Source of the DNA: Bog-473 sp963730785
GTDB taxonomy: Bacteria; Actinomycetota; Acidimicrobiia; Acidimicrobiales; RAAP-2
NCBI GenBank assembly: GCA_963730785.1
Contig: CAVSTF010000010.1
Location: forward strand, 62,001-126,000
DNA: 64,000 bases
Reading direction: 5' to 3'
Under the pieces are notes generated by a model. It had not been told where the DNA came from and made no database searches. It saw only the letters and a program-made list of their open reading frames with translations. How positions within the stretch are numbered: the stretch's first letter is position 1; the number at the start of each line of letters is the position of its first letter. Of this stretch, positions 46,582 to 55,298 are shown piece after piece. A program made the position numbers and the translations under genes.

Positions 46582-47697
46582 GTGACCGGGACCCCGACCG
46601 AACGTGGCCGCCAGTGGCCCGCCTTCGATGGCCTTCGGGCCATTGCCGTCCTGGCCGTGGTGGTCTTCCACGCCAGCTACCCGAGCTTCATACATGGGGG
46701 GTACGTCGGCGTCGACGTCTTCTTCGTCCTCTCGGGCTTCCTCATCACCTGGCTGCTCACGACCGAGCGGGACTCATTAGAGGGCATTTCGTACCGCAAG
46801 TTCTACGCCCGTCGAGCGCTGCGGCTGTTTCCGGCGCTGGCGGCGTTGATTGTGGTCAGCGTCATCCTGGTGGCGGCCGATGGGGGATTGGCCGCCTACC
46901 GCCACGAGACCTTCATCGGTCTGCCGTGGGTGGTCTTCTATCTGGGCAACTGGCCCATTGCCTGGGGTACCTCGCTCACGTTGGGGTTGCTGGCCATCAC
47001 CTGGACGCTGGCCATCGAGGAGCAGTACTACCTGTTGTGGCCGCTCGGCCTCAACAAGTTGTTGGCCCGGTTCGACCGCCGCCGGATTGCCGCCGGACTG
47101 ATCGTTGCGGCCGTTTTGGAAGAAGTGGTCCGCTTCGTCATGGGCTTATCCAATGACCTGGCCATCAATCTTTGGGCCGACAAGGCCACGGTCACGCACA
47201 GCGACGGCCTCCTCGTGGGATCGGCGCTGGCCCTCATGTGGACGACGAGGGCGACGTGGAAGCTGTGGCCGACTATCGAGCGGCGGGCCAATGAGCTGGG
47301 GATCCTGGGCGCCGCTCTGGTCGGGGCCAGCATCATCTTCGGCACGCCGAACCTGCACACGACCTATATATGGGTCACGGTGGCCGTCTACGGCACGCTG
47401 CTGCTGGTGACGTCGCTGGTCGCTCGCCCCACCAGCTGGATCAGCACGATCCTGGCGCTGGCGCCGTTGCAATGGATCGGCAAACGCTCCTACGGCATGT
47501 ACATCTGGCACTTCCCGATCATCGCGCTGGTCCTGACGTTGAACCTGCCGGCCAAGCACGTCCACTTCACCAGATTCGCCATTGAGATCGTGGCCATCTT
47601 CCTGACGACAGCGGTCTCCTACCAGGTGATCGAACAGCCCTTCTTGCGCCGCAAGATCCGCTTCGCCCGCATCCCGCAGGAGACGACCACCCCGTAA
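46582..47697 (+). CDS. Acyltransferase 3 family membrane protein
   Basis: An intact 371-residue membrane O-acyltransferase with about ten helices. FDGLRAIAVLAVVVFHASYP carries the conserved His, GGYVGVDVFFVLSGFLITWLL is the family hallmark, FYARRALRLFPAL holds the Arg residues, and WTLAIEEQYYLLWPL is the second conserved block. Such enzymes acylate sugars, polysaccharides or secondary metabolites. The start is GTG 46582. Its stop adjoins the convergent nitronate monooxygenase stop without a gap. Confidence 0.92.
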   Translation: MTGTPTERGRQWPAFDGLRAIAVLAVVVFHASYPSFIHGGYVGVDVFFVLSGFLITWLLTTERDSLEGISYRKFYARRALRLFPALAALIVVSVILVAADGGLAAYRHETFIGLPWVVFYLGNWPIAWGTSLTLGLLAITWTLAIEEQYYLLWPLGLNKLLARFDRRRIAAGLIVAAVLEEVVRFVMGLSNDLAINLWADKATVTHSDGLLVGSALALMWTTRATWKLWPTIERRANELGILGAALVGASIIFGTPNLHTTYIWVTVAVYGTLLLVTSLVARPTSWISTILALAPLQWIGKRSYGMYIWHFPIIALVLTLNLPAKHVHFTRFAIEIVAIFLTTAVSYQVIEQPFLRRKIRFARIPQETTTP

Positions 47698-48810
47698 TCA
47701 GTCGGCGACCAGCTGTACCTTCTCGATCGCCTCGATGTAGTCCTCGACCATCCCCATGATCACGTCCTTGGTCCGCCGCACGCTGGTCGCCATCCCGATC
47801 ACCTGACCGGCCGGGTTGAAGTTCACGTCCCGGGCCTGCTCGGGGAAGGCATGCCCACGCGAGACGGCCTCGATGGCCACCATCATCTGCAACGGCATGC
47901 CCAGCGGCTTCGGATTGCCCTCAGCCTCCCAGGCATCGGTCCAGTCATTGCGCAACATCCGGGCCGGCTTGCCGGTAAAGGACCGTGACCGCACCGTGTC
48001 CCTCGACGTCGCCGCCAGGTAGGACTCCATCTGCTTCGGAGGTACATCCGCCTCCTCGACGGTAAGCCAGAGCGACCCGGTCCACACCCCGGCCGCCCCC
48101 ATCACCATGGCGGCTGCCATCTGACGGCCCGATCCGATGCCCCCGGCGGCCAGCACCGGCGTGGGTGCCACCGCATCAATGACCTCGGGCCACAGCACGA
48201 TCGAGCCCACATCGCCGGTGTGGCCACCGCCCTCGGAACCCTGCACGATGACGATGTCGACGCCGGCCGCCTGGTGGTTCTTGGCGTGCTTGACCGAGCC
48301 GGCCAGCGCGGCGACCAGCATGCCGTGCGAGTGCACCTGCTCAATCACGTCGTCGGGGGGCGTCCCGAGCGCATTGGCCACCAACTTGACCTTGGGATGC
48401 GACACGATCACGTCGACCAGCGGCGCCGCCGTGGCCGCCGTCCAGCCCAGCAGCTCGCGCTTGGGGCCACCATCGAGCTCGGGCACGCCGTGATCGGCCA
48501 GGATCTTCTTGGCGAAGGCCCGGTGCTCGTCGGGGATCATGGCCCGCAGCTCCGCTTCGAGCTTGACCGGGTCGAGCTCGCCCATGCCCTCGTACTTGCC
48601 GGGGATCACGATGTCGACGCCGTAGGGGTTGTCGCCCACGTGCTCATCGAGCCAGTTCAGCTCCACCTCGAGCTCTTCGGCACTGAAACCGACCGCACCC
48701 AGGACCCCCAGGCCGCCGGCGTTGGACACCGCCGCCGCCACGTCCCGGCAGTGGGTGAAGGCAAAGATCGGGAACTCAATCCCCAGCTGGTCGCAGAGCT
48801 CATTGTGCAC
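47698..48810 (-). CDS. Nitronate monooxygenase / 2-nitropropane dioxygenase-like enzyme
   Basis: An intact 370-residue FMN TIM-barrel enzyme. GIEFPIFAFTHCRDVAAAVSNAGGLGVLGAVGF is the N-terminal flavin region. AAGVDIVIVQGSEGGGHTGDVGS carries the catalytic His, and VLAAGGIGSGRQMAAAMVMGAAGVWTGSLWL binds the FMN phosphate. GTG 48810 has TTGGAGG upstream. The last ~40 residues form the usual helical end. In fatty-acid loci, such enzymes may act on other substrates; the function is assigned by family only. Confidence 0.92.
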   Translation of the reverse strand: MHNELCDQLGIEFPIFAFTHCRDVAAAVSNAGGLGVLGAVGFSAEELEVELNWLDEHVGDNPYGVDIVIPGKYEGMGELDPVKLEAELRAMIPDEHRAFAKKILADHGVPELDGGPKRELLGWTAATAAPLVDVIVSHPKVKLVANALGTPPDDVIEQVHSHGMLVAALAGSVKHAKNHQAAGVDIVIVQGSEGGGHTGDVGSIVLWPEVIDAVAPTPVLAAGGIGSGRQMAAAMVMGAAGVWTGSLWLTVEEADVPPKQMESYLAATSRDTVRSRSFTGKPARMLRNDWTDAWEAEGNPKPLGMPLQMMVAIEAVSRGHAFPEQARDVNFNPAGQVIGMATSVRRTKDVIMGMVEDYIEAIEKVQLVAD

Positions 48811-48971
48811 GGGAGACCTCCAAGGTCAGTGGTGGGCGAGACGGTTGCCAGGCCGGTGCCCGGTAAGTAGAACCGAATTCTAGTTTCGATTGGCCTAGCC
48901 TGCCCGATGGGGGCGGCCACCGCCACACCGCCACACCGCCACGACGCCGCCACGCCAAAAGGAGGGGGACC

Positions 48972-49809
48972 ATGCCGATCCGCACCGAACCGGTACTGCC
49001 GGAGGAGGAATGGCAGCTCAGCCTCGACATCCGGCCCGACGGCATCGCCGTGCTGACCAACGACCTGCCGACCAAGCTCAACGCCTGGAGCTGGGAGGCC
49101 ACCCGGCAACTGGGCGTCCTCGCTGACCGCATCCGCTTCAACGATGACATTCGGGTCGTCGTCGTCCGGGGCGAGGGCCGAGCCTTCTGCGCCGGCATCG
49201 ATCTCGGGATGCCCGAGGACCGGGTCACGGGCCGCTCGCCGGCCGAAAAAGTCCGCAACTACTACGAAGGCATCCGCTGGGTCCACGAACGCTTCCGGGT
49301 CTTCCACGAACTGCCCCAACCCACCGTCTGTGCCGTGCAGGGCTACGCGCTCGGCTTCGGCTTCGAGTTGGCCCTGATGTGCGACATCCGGGTCGCCTCG
49401 ACCGATGCCATCTTCGCCTTACCGGAGGCCCAGGTCGGCGTCTCCATCGATGCCGGCGGTGATCTCCGGTTGGCCCACGAGATCGGGGCCGGGGGCGCCA
49501 AACTGCTGGCGCTAACCGGGCGCCGCATCACGGCCGAGAAGGCGGAGCGGCTGGGGATCGTGCAAGAAGTCACCACCCCCGACGAGCTGTTGCCGACCGC
49601 CTTGGGTATCGCCGCCGACATCGCCGCCAACGCGCCGCTTGGCCGTGCAATCGATCAAGCGGACCATTGACGCGTTTGCGTATCGGGGGCTGACCGAGTC
49701 GATGAAGTTCGAGGCCATGAGCGCGTCCGTCGAGTTCGTATCCGACGACATGACGTTGGGCTACGCCGCCAAGGCCAAGAAGCAACAAGCCGAATTCGAA
49801 GGGAAGTAG
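48972..49809 (+). CDS. Enoyl-CoA hydratase/isomerase family protein, one frameshift near the end
   Basis: A crotonase-fold enzyme of ~278 residues. AAAAGGAGGGGGACC precedes ATG 48972. LTNDLPTKLNAWSWEAT, RVVVVRGEGRAFCAGIDLG (oxyanion hole) and PQPTVCAVQGYALGFGFELALMCDIRVAS are typical, followed by GVSIDAGGDLRLAHEIG. At CCGCTTGGCCGTG near 49640 an extra T shifts the frame. Without it the reading is PLAVQSIKRTIDAF..GLTESMKFEAM to TAG at 49807-49809. The SDR gene follows by five bases, so the two are an operon. Confidence 0.9.
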
Positions 49810-49814
49810 ACGAC

Positions 49815-50693
49815 ATGGGTTTACCTGAACCGCCAGTTTTCGGCACGTCGATGTTGCCGCCCGATACCTTCGCCGGCACCACCGCCATCGTCACTGGGGC
49901 CGGCACCGGGCTCGGCCGAGCCATCGCGCTGGAGCTCGCTCGATGCGGCGCCGCCATCGGCGTCCTCTCCCGCTCCGAAGAACACCGCCTGGCCGGCGTG
50001 GCCGCGATTGAGGCGATCGGCGGCCGGGCGGCGCACGCCGGCGCCGACATTAGAGAGCCGGATCAGATTGCCGCCGCCTTCGACGTCATAGAAGACGAGC
50101 TCGGTCCGGCCACCGTGTTGGTCAACAACGCGGCGGCCAACTTCCCGGTGCTGGCGGCCGACATGCGGCCCAACGCCTTCCGCTCGGTCACCAACATTGT
50201 CTTGGACGGCACCTTCTTCTGCAGCCAGGAGCTGCACCGCCGACTGGTCAAGCGGGCCACGGCCGGCTCGATCGTCAACATCCTGGCCACCCAGTCCTTC
50301 ACCGGCGGGCCGGGCATGGCCCATGCGGCCGCGGCCAAGGCCGGCGTGGGCAACCTGACCAAGTCGCTGGCCGTGGAATGGGCCCCCGACGGCGTTCGGG
50401 TCAATGCCCTCGCGCCCGGTCTCTTTCCACACGACGACATGCGCGAGGACCTCAAAGCACTCCGTCCCGATGGCGAGTCCGTCGATGCCCACCGCTCGCC
50501 GGCCGGCCGGCTCGGCCGCACCCATGAACTGGGCTGGGCCGTCACCTGGCTGTGCTCGCCCTACGCCTCCTTCGTCACCGGGCACACCCTCGTCGTCGAC
50601 GGGGCCAACTGGCTGCGTCGGGATTTCGTGATGCCCGAGTTCACCCCGGTGGCCGACCAGTTGTCGGCCGTTCTGCGACCCGATCCCGCCTAG
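49815..50693 (+). CDS. Short-chain dehydrogenase of the 2,4-dienoyl-CoA reductase type
   Basis: An intact 292-residue Rossmann enzyme. The cofactor motif TGAGTGLGRAIA lies near residue 28, VLVNNAAANF near 100 and SIVNILATQSFTGGPGMAHAAAAKAGVGNLTKSLAVEW near 152-190. The catalytic Tyr of classical SDRs is replaced in the YxxxK position (AHAAAAKAG), while the Lys stays. This is the pattern of 2,4-dienoyl-CoA reductases, which help degrade unsaturated fatty acids. The ATG is five bases after the enoyl-CoA hydratase stop, which fits this role. Confidence 0.85.
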   Translation: MGLPEPPVFGTSMLPPDTFAGTTAIVTGAGTGLGRAIALELARCGAAIGVLSRSEEHRLAGVAAIEAIGGRAAHAGADIREPDQIAAAFDVIEDELGPATVLVNNAAANFPVLAADMRPNAFRSVTNIVLDGTFFCSQELHRRLVKRATAGSIVNILATQSFTGGPGMAHAAAAKAGVGNLTKSLAVEWAPDGVRVNALAPGLFPHDDMREDLKALRPDGESVDAHRSPAGRLGRTHELGWAVTWLCSPYASFVTGHTLVVDGANWLRRDFVMPEFTPVADQLSAVLRPDPA

Positions 50694-50698
50694 CTCGC

Positions 50699-51805
50699 TT
50701 AGCTCGCCGGACAACCGCTGGCGTAGACGTAGCACTTGAGCGGCGGTTCGGCCGCCACCTGGCCGGTCAGCAGCCGCCCGGGCAACGTGGCCAAGATACT
50801 GGCCTCCGCCGTCACCAAGGAGATCGGCGTGACATACGGCATGAGCAGATTGCTGCAGACCTGCCCGAAGTCGATCTTGGAAAGGTTGGGCAGTCGGCCC
50901 GGCGAGTTGATGGCGGCCATGACAACGGCGTAGGCCATCGACGAGGCCGTGATGGTGAGGTGCTCATAGAGCTGGGTGGGGCACTCGGCCTGCTCGTTGA
51001 CGTTGAGCACGTTGGGTGCGGGGGGCAGCGGTCCCACCGGATCGGGCCCGAAGTTGGGTCCCGCCACCTCGTCGGTCAGGCTGTAGACGTTGGTATAGGC
51101 AATGCCCGGGAAGGTCTGTTGCCCGGAGTTGAGGGCCGTCATGAAGTTCGACGCCTCCCCGGTGATCCGGCGCACCTCCTGCCAGGCCGCCGGGACGCAG
51201 GGCAGGATGCCGGCGATGCAAATGGCGGTGACGGTGCCCGATCCACCCTCGTTGTCGGGTTCCAACCCGATCTGGCTGGCCACCATGGGCCGGATGTCGG
51301 GCCACCAGCGCAAGGCCCAACGCGGGCTCGTACTGGCTCCCTGACTCCAGCCGAAGAGCTCGACCTGGCGCCCGGTGGCGGCGTGCACGACCCGGATCGC
51401 ATTGACGATGTACTCGGCCGCCACCTGCACGTCACCGTCGCCGTCGTCAGGGACGGCGACTTCGCAGTAGGGGATGTGGTTGGCCGTAAAGGCGGGCACG
51501 TAGTTCCAGCTGTAGGCCTGCTGCAGGCTGACCAACGTGGGTTCCAGCATCAGGACCACGTCACGGGAGACGCCGGCGAGCGACTGCCCGCAGGTCAGCG
51601 CGGCGGACAGCGTGGACGCCGGCACACTCAGCGCCGGGCCGGGTCGATCAACCGGTGCGTACTGACTCGGTGCGACCGCCCCCGCCGCCGACGCGACCGC
51701 CGCCGACGCCACCGCCGCCCCGCCCAGCACCATTCCGCTGCCCAGGATGACCACCGCCGCCGCACCGCGAATGGCCCGACCCCACCAACCCAGCGTCCCA
51801 CCCAT
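50699..51805 (-). CDS. Secreted lipase resembling Candida antarctica lipase B
   Basis: An intact 368-residue exported alpha/beta-hydrolase. Residues ~10-42 are a signal peptide. LTCGQSLAGVSRDVVLMLEPT near 70-90 resembles the start and oxyanion region of lipase B. EYIVNAIRVVHAATGRQVELFGWSQG has the nucleophile at Ser154. VYSLTDEVAGP provides Asp245, and YEHLTITASSMAYAVVMAAINS provides His282. The order and sequence around all three match the lipase B triad (known there as S105, D187, H224). Cysteines at 72, 114, 196, 203 and in the tail suggest disulfides. It probably hydrolyses esters or lipids outside the cell. Confidence 0.8.
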   Translation of the reverse strand: MGGTLGWWGRAIRGAAAVVILGSGMVLGGAAVASAAVASAAGAVAPSQYAPVDRPGPALSVPASTLSAALTCGQSLAGVSRDVVLMLEPTLVSLQQAYSWNYVPAFTANHIPYCEVAVPDDGDGDVQVAAEYIVNAIRVVHAATGRQVELFGWSQGASTSPRWALRWWPDIRPMVASQIGLEPDNEGGSGTVTAICIAGILPCVPAAWQEVRRITGEASNFMTALNSGQQTFPGIAYTNVYSLTDEVAGPNFGPDPVGPLPPAPNVLNVNEQAECPTQLYEHLTITASSMAYAVVMAAINSPGRLPNLSKIDFGQVCSNLLMPYVTPISLVTAEASILATLPGRLLTGQVAAEPPLKCYVYASGCPAS

Positions 51806-51850
51806 GTCGCCCCCTTGCGTCCGCCCTCATCACTCTAAGTCTCGCCCCGC

Positions 51851-53771
51851 TCACGCCGCCGGGTCGTCCACCCCAGATTCCTGATCGGCGAACTGGGTCC
51901 GGTACAGGTCGGCGTACAGCCCGTCCTCGGCCAGCAAGCTGGCGTGGGTGCCGCGCTCGACAATCCGGCCGTCATCGATGACGAGCAGCTCGTCGGCTTC
52001 GCGCACGGTGGAGAGCCGGTGGGCAATGACCAGCGAGGTGCGCCCGGTCAAGGTGGTGCGCAGCGCTCGCTGCACCGCCGCTTCGGACTCGGAGTCCAGG
52101 TGCGCCGTTGCCTCGTCGAGCACCACGATGTCGGGTGACTTGAGCATCAACCGGGCCAGCGCCACCCGCTGCTTCTCGCCGCCGGACAGCCGGTAGCCCC
52201 GTTCGCCGATGACCGTGTCCAGACCATCGGGCAACTCGCCCACCAAGTGCCCGATCTGGGCCAACTCCAACGACGACAACACATCGGCCTCGGTGGCGTC
52301 GGGACGGGCGTAGAGGAGATTGGCCCGCAAGGTGTCGTGGAAGAGGTGCGGGTCCTGGGTGACCACGCCCACCACGTCCCGGATCGATTGCTGCGAGGCC
52401 TTGCGCACGTCCACGCCGTTCAGGCGCACCGTCCCGGCCGTCACGTCATAGAGCCGGGGCACCAGGGCCGAAATGGTGGTCTTGCCCGCGCCCGATGGTC
52501 CCACCAAGGCCACCATGTGTCCCGGCCTCCACCTTGAACGAGATCCCGTGCAGGATTTCGGGCCGTGGTCCCGACTCGAGCACGGCCACCGCTTCCAAGG
52601 ACGCCAGCGACACCTCGTCGGCGCTCGGGTAGGTGAAGTTGACGTTCTCGAATTCGATGGAGGCCGAGCCTCGCGCCAGATCAATCGGGATCGGCGGCCT
52701 CCTGAATCATGGGCACGATGTCGAGCACTTCGAAGAGGCGCTCGAAAGAGACGAGGCAGGTCACCACGTCGAGATTGAGGTTCGACAACTGGGTCAGCGG
52801 TCCATACAACCGGGTCAGGTATTGGGTCAGGGCGACCACGGTGCCGACGGCCAGTGCGCCCCGCACGGCCGCCACGCCGCCGAACCCATAGACGATGGCC
52901 GTGGCCAGCGAGGCGGTCAGGGTCAGCGCCACGAAGAACACTCGGGCGTAGGTGGCCTGCGCCACGCCGATGTCGCGCACCCGGCCGGCCTTGGTGTCGA
53001 AGTCGTTTGCTTCGGTCTCGGGCCGGCCCAGCAGCTTGACCAACATGGCCCCGCCCACATTGAACCGCTCCTGCATGACCATGTTCATTTCGGTGTTGAG
53101 CTTGTAGCCCTCCATGGTCAGCGAGCCCACTCGCTGACCGACGATGCGGGCCGGAATGAGGAACACGGGGAGCAGCACCAACGACACCAGGGTGATCTGC
53201 CAGCTGAGGACGAACATGGTGCCCAGCACGATCAACACGGTGACGACATTGCCCACCGCGTTGGAGAGCAGATCGGTGAAGGCTTGTTGGGCGCCGATGA
53301 CGTCGTTGTTGAGGCGACTGACCAGCGCACCGGTCTGGGTTCGGGTGAAGAAGGCGAGCGGCATGGCCTGGATATGGCGGAACACCTTCGATCGCATGTC
53401 AAAGATCAAACCTTCGCCTATGAAGGCCGAGGCCCGGCGCTGCACCAGCGACATGCCGGCTTCGAAGATGGCCAATGCCACCGGCGATGAGGGCGAGGAT
53501 GATCACCAGGTCGGCCTTGTGCTTCAGGATGCCGACGTCGATCAGCTCGCGGAGGATGAGGGGGCTGACGGCGCTGATCGATCGCATCGAGCACGACGGT
53601 GGGTAAGAAGATGGCCAGGATCTTCTTGTACGGCACGGCGAAGGTGAGCATGCGCCGGGCGGTGCCCTTCTTGACCCGGTGCTGGAGCACGGAGCGGTCC
53701 TGGCGGATGGACCGGAAGCCGGCGAAGCCGCCGCCCCGACCGCCACCACCGGGCATCGCATGTGGGGGCAT
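51851..53771 (-). CDS. ABC exporter, fused permease-ATPase, frameshifted
   Basis: A lipid- or drug-exporter-type half-transporter. A Gly/Arg-rich start (MPPHAMPGG) leads to a basic stretch and the first helices. After shifts near 53575 and 53480 come RASAFIGEGLIFDMRSKVFRHIQAMPLAFFTRTQTGALVSRLNNDV and LSWQITLVSLVLLPVFL, typical membrane-domain segments. After shifts near 52690 and 52520, the ATPase has MVALVGPSGAGKTTISALVPRLYD (Walker A), YRLSGGEKQRVALARLML (signature) and IVVLDEATAHLDSESE (Walker B). All core motifs are present. ATG 53798 is an alternative start. Confidence 0.88.
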
Positions 53772-53896
53772 GCTCACGTGGACCGCCACTTTCGCCAAAA
53801 CGTCACCGAGTCACGCTACTGGGCTGGGCGAAGTCCTCCGCCCGTTCCGTTCCCCTGCCCGCCAGGCACCAGGACCGTGTGCGAATGTAGGCGGCC

Positions 53897-54466
53897 ATGC
53901 ACGTCCTCTTCCTCTGCACGGGGAACCTCTGCCGCTCGCCGTCGGCCGAAGGGTTCTTCGCCCAGCTTGTGGCCGAGCACGGCCCGGAGGGCGTCACCGT
54001 CTCGTCGGCCGGTATCCGGGGATCACTGCGCATGCCCCCGTCAGCGCTCCTGGAGCAGGGCGCCCATTTCGGGCTGGACCTGTCCGACCATGCATCCCAC
54101 CACCTGACGACCAGCGACATCGCCCGATCCGATCTCATCATCGCTATGGCTCGGGATCACGTCCGGGAGGTCATGGTGAGCGACTCCAGTGCCTTCACCA
54201 AGACGTACACCCTGCGCGAGATCGTTCGGCGGGGGAGGACGAAGGGTCCGCGCTATCCCGGTGAACCACTCTTCGAATGGCTCCTGCGCTTGGGTGCGGG
54301 CCGGCGGCCGATGGATCTGGTGGGTGAGGCTCCCGAGGACGACACGCCGGACCCAATGGGTGGTGAGGCCGAGGATTTCCGACTCATGCTTGAGGAGATT
54401 GCCGCCTCAACCCGGTTCCTGTATTCGCTGATCTGGTCGACGCCGACCCCCAATCCGGAGTCGTAG
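53897..54466 (+). CDS. Low-molecular-weight protein-tyrosine phosphatase
   Basis: A 189-residue phosphatase. The active-site loop VLFLCTGNLCRSPSAEGF (CxxxxxRS, Cys at residue 7) is at the very start, and the general-acid Asp is in DDTPDPMGGEAEDF near 155. Such enzymes reverse BY-kinase phosphorylation in capsule and exopolysaccharide systems. The BY-kinase at the far end of this cluster is a possible partner. The insert of ~25 residues before the DPMGG part (RGRTKGPRYPGEP) makes it longer than the usual ~150. Confidence 0.9.
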   Translation: MHVLFLCTGNLCRSPSAEGFFAQLVAEHGPEGVTVSSAGIRGSLRMPPSALLEQGAHFGLDLSDHASHHLTTSDIARSDLIIAMARDHVREVMVSDSSAFTKTYTLREIVRRGRTKGPRYPGEPLFEWLLRLGAGRRPMDLVGEAPEDDTPDPMGGEAEDFRLMLEEIAASTRFLYSLIWSTPTPNPES

Positions 54467-54489
54467 CCGCCGCCAGGTTCAGACCAGGT

Positions 54490-55170
54490 TCAGCCCTCCG
54501 ACGAGTGCCGTCCAGTCTGTCGACGTGTGTACATAATCGCCCCGCCACCCAAAAGGATGAGCACAACGGCGGCCGCGATCAGCAGCGCCAGGTCGGCCCC
54601 GGTGAAGGCCAGACCGCCACTGCTACTGCTACTACTGCCGCTGTTGGTACCGCCCGCACTTGAACTTGAACCCGAACCCGAACCCGTTGCACCCGAGTTC
54701 GTGTTGGAGATCGCCGAAGCCTGGACCAGGTCGATCAGATAGGTCGCCGTGTTCGTCCCGCCGCTCGAGTTGAGCCCAGTCGCCGTCAGGGTGTTCACGC
54801 CGTAGACCGCCGGCAAGAACGAGCCACCGTTGAAGGAGATCTGCGGGTCCTTGGCGCTGACGTTGACCGTGATGAGACCGTTACTGCCGGCCGTGACGGG
54901 GGCCACCGAGGAGCTGCCGTAGGCGAAGTTGACGGGCGACCCGATGGCAAAGGTGCAGGTTTCGCTGAGCGACGCGCTGACCGGGGTGCCACTGACCGGC
55001 AAGGTCAAGGTGGTGCTGACCGAACACGAAGTCGGCGTGCTCCCGGCCGGAGGGGACGTCGATCCAGCGGCGCCGGCCAGACCGGAGGTGGCGAAGAGCA
55101 ATCCAGACGCGCCGAGCACGGCGGCCACCGAGGCGGCGATACGAAAATGGGTTGAACGCCGAACGGCCAT
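54490..55170 (-). CDS. Cell-wall surface protein with LAFTG-type sorting signal
   Basis: A 226-residue exported protein. ATG 55170 has AAGGA upstream. MAVRRSTHFRIAASVAAVLGASGLLF is the signal peptide. The middle (~55-170) is beta-rich with two Cys (TPTSCSVS, SETCTFAIG), like a repeated immunoglobulin-like fold. Next is a Ser/Gly-rich region with SGSGSSSSAGG. The end is LAFTG, a hydrophobic helix (ADLALLIAAAVVLILLGG) and a basic tail (YTRRQTGR). LAFTG resembles an actinobacterial sortase signal, so covalent attachment to the wall is likely. The ligand is unknown. Confidence 0.75.
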   Translation of the reverse strand: MAVRRSTHFRIAASVAAVLGASGLLFATSGLAGAAGSTSPPAGSTPTSCSVSTTLTLPVSGTPVSASLSETCTFAIGSPVNFAYGSSSVAPVTAGSNGLITVNVSAKDPQISFNGGSFLPAVYGVNTLTATGLNSSGGTNTATYLIDLVQASAISNTNSGATGSGSGSSSSAGGTNSGSSSSSSGGLAFTGADLALLIAAAVVLILLGGGAIMYTRRQTGRHSSEG

Positions 55171-55298
55171 TTGGTTCCTTATGTGCTCATGAAGGGGACG
55201 CACCACGGTAATCCGGAAACGGCCCGAATTTATGGACCCCCCCTGCGTCTTGTGACTCTCACCAGGGGAAACGTCGCCGGACCCCCAAACTTGCGGTC

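Noticed and set aside
54467..54489. Direct repeat AGGTTCAG in the gap after the phosphatase gene as a terminator or att site
   Set aside because: The copies are in the same orientation, form no stem and no T-run follows. No integrase is near.
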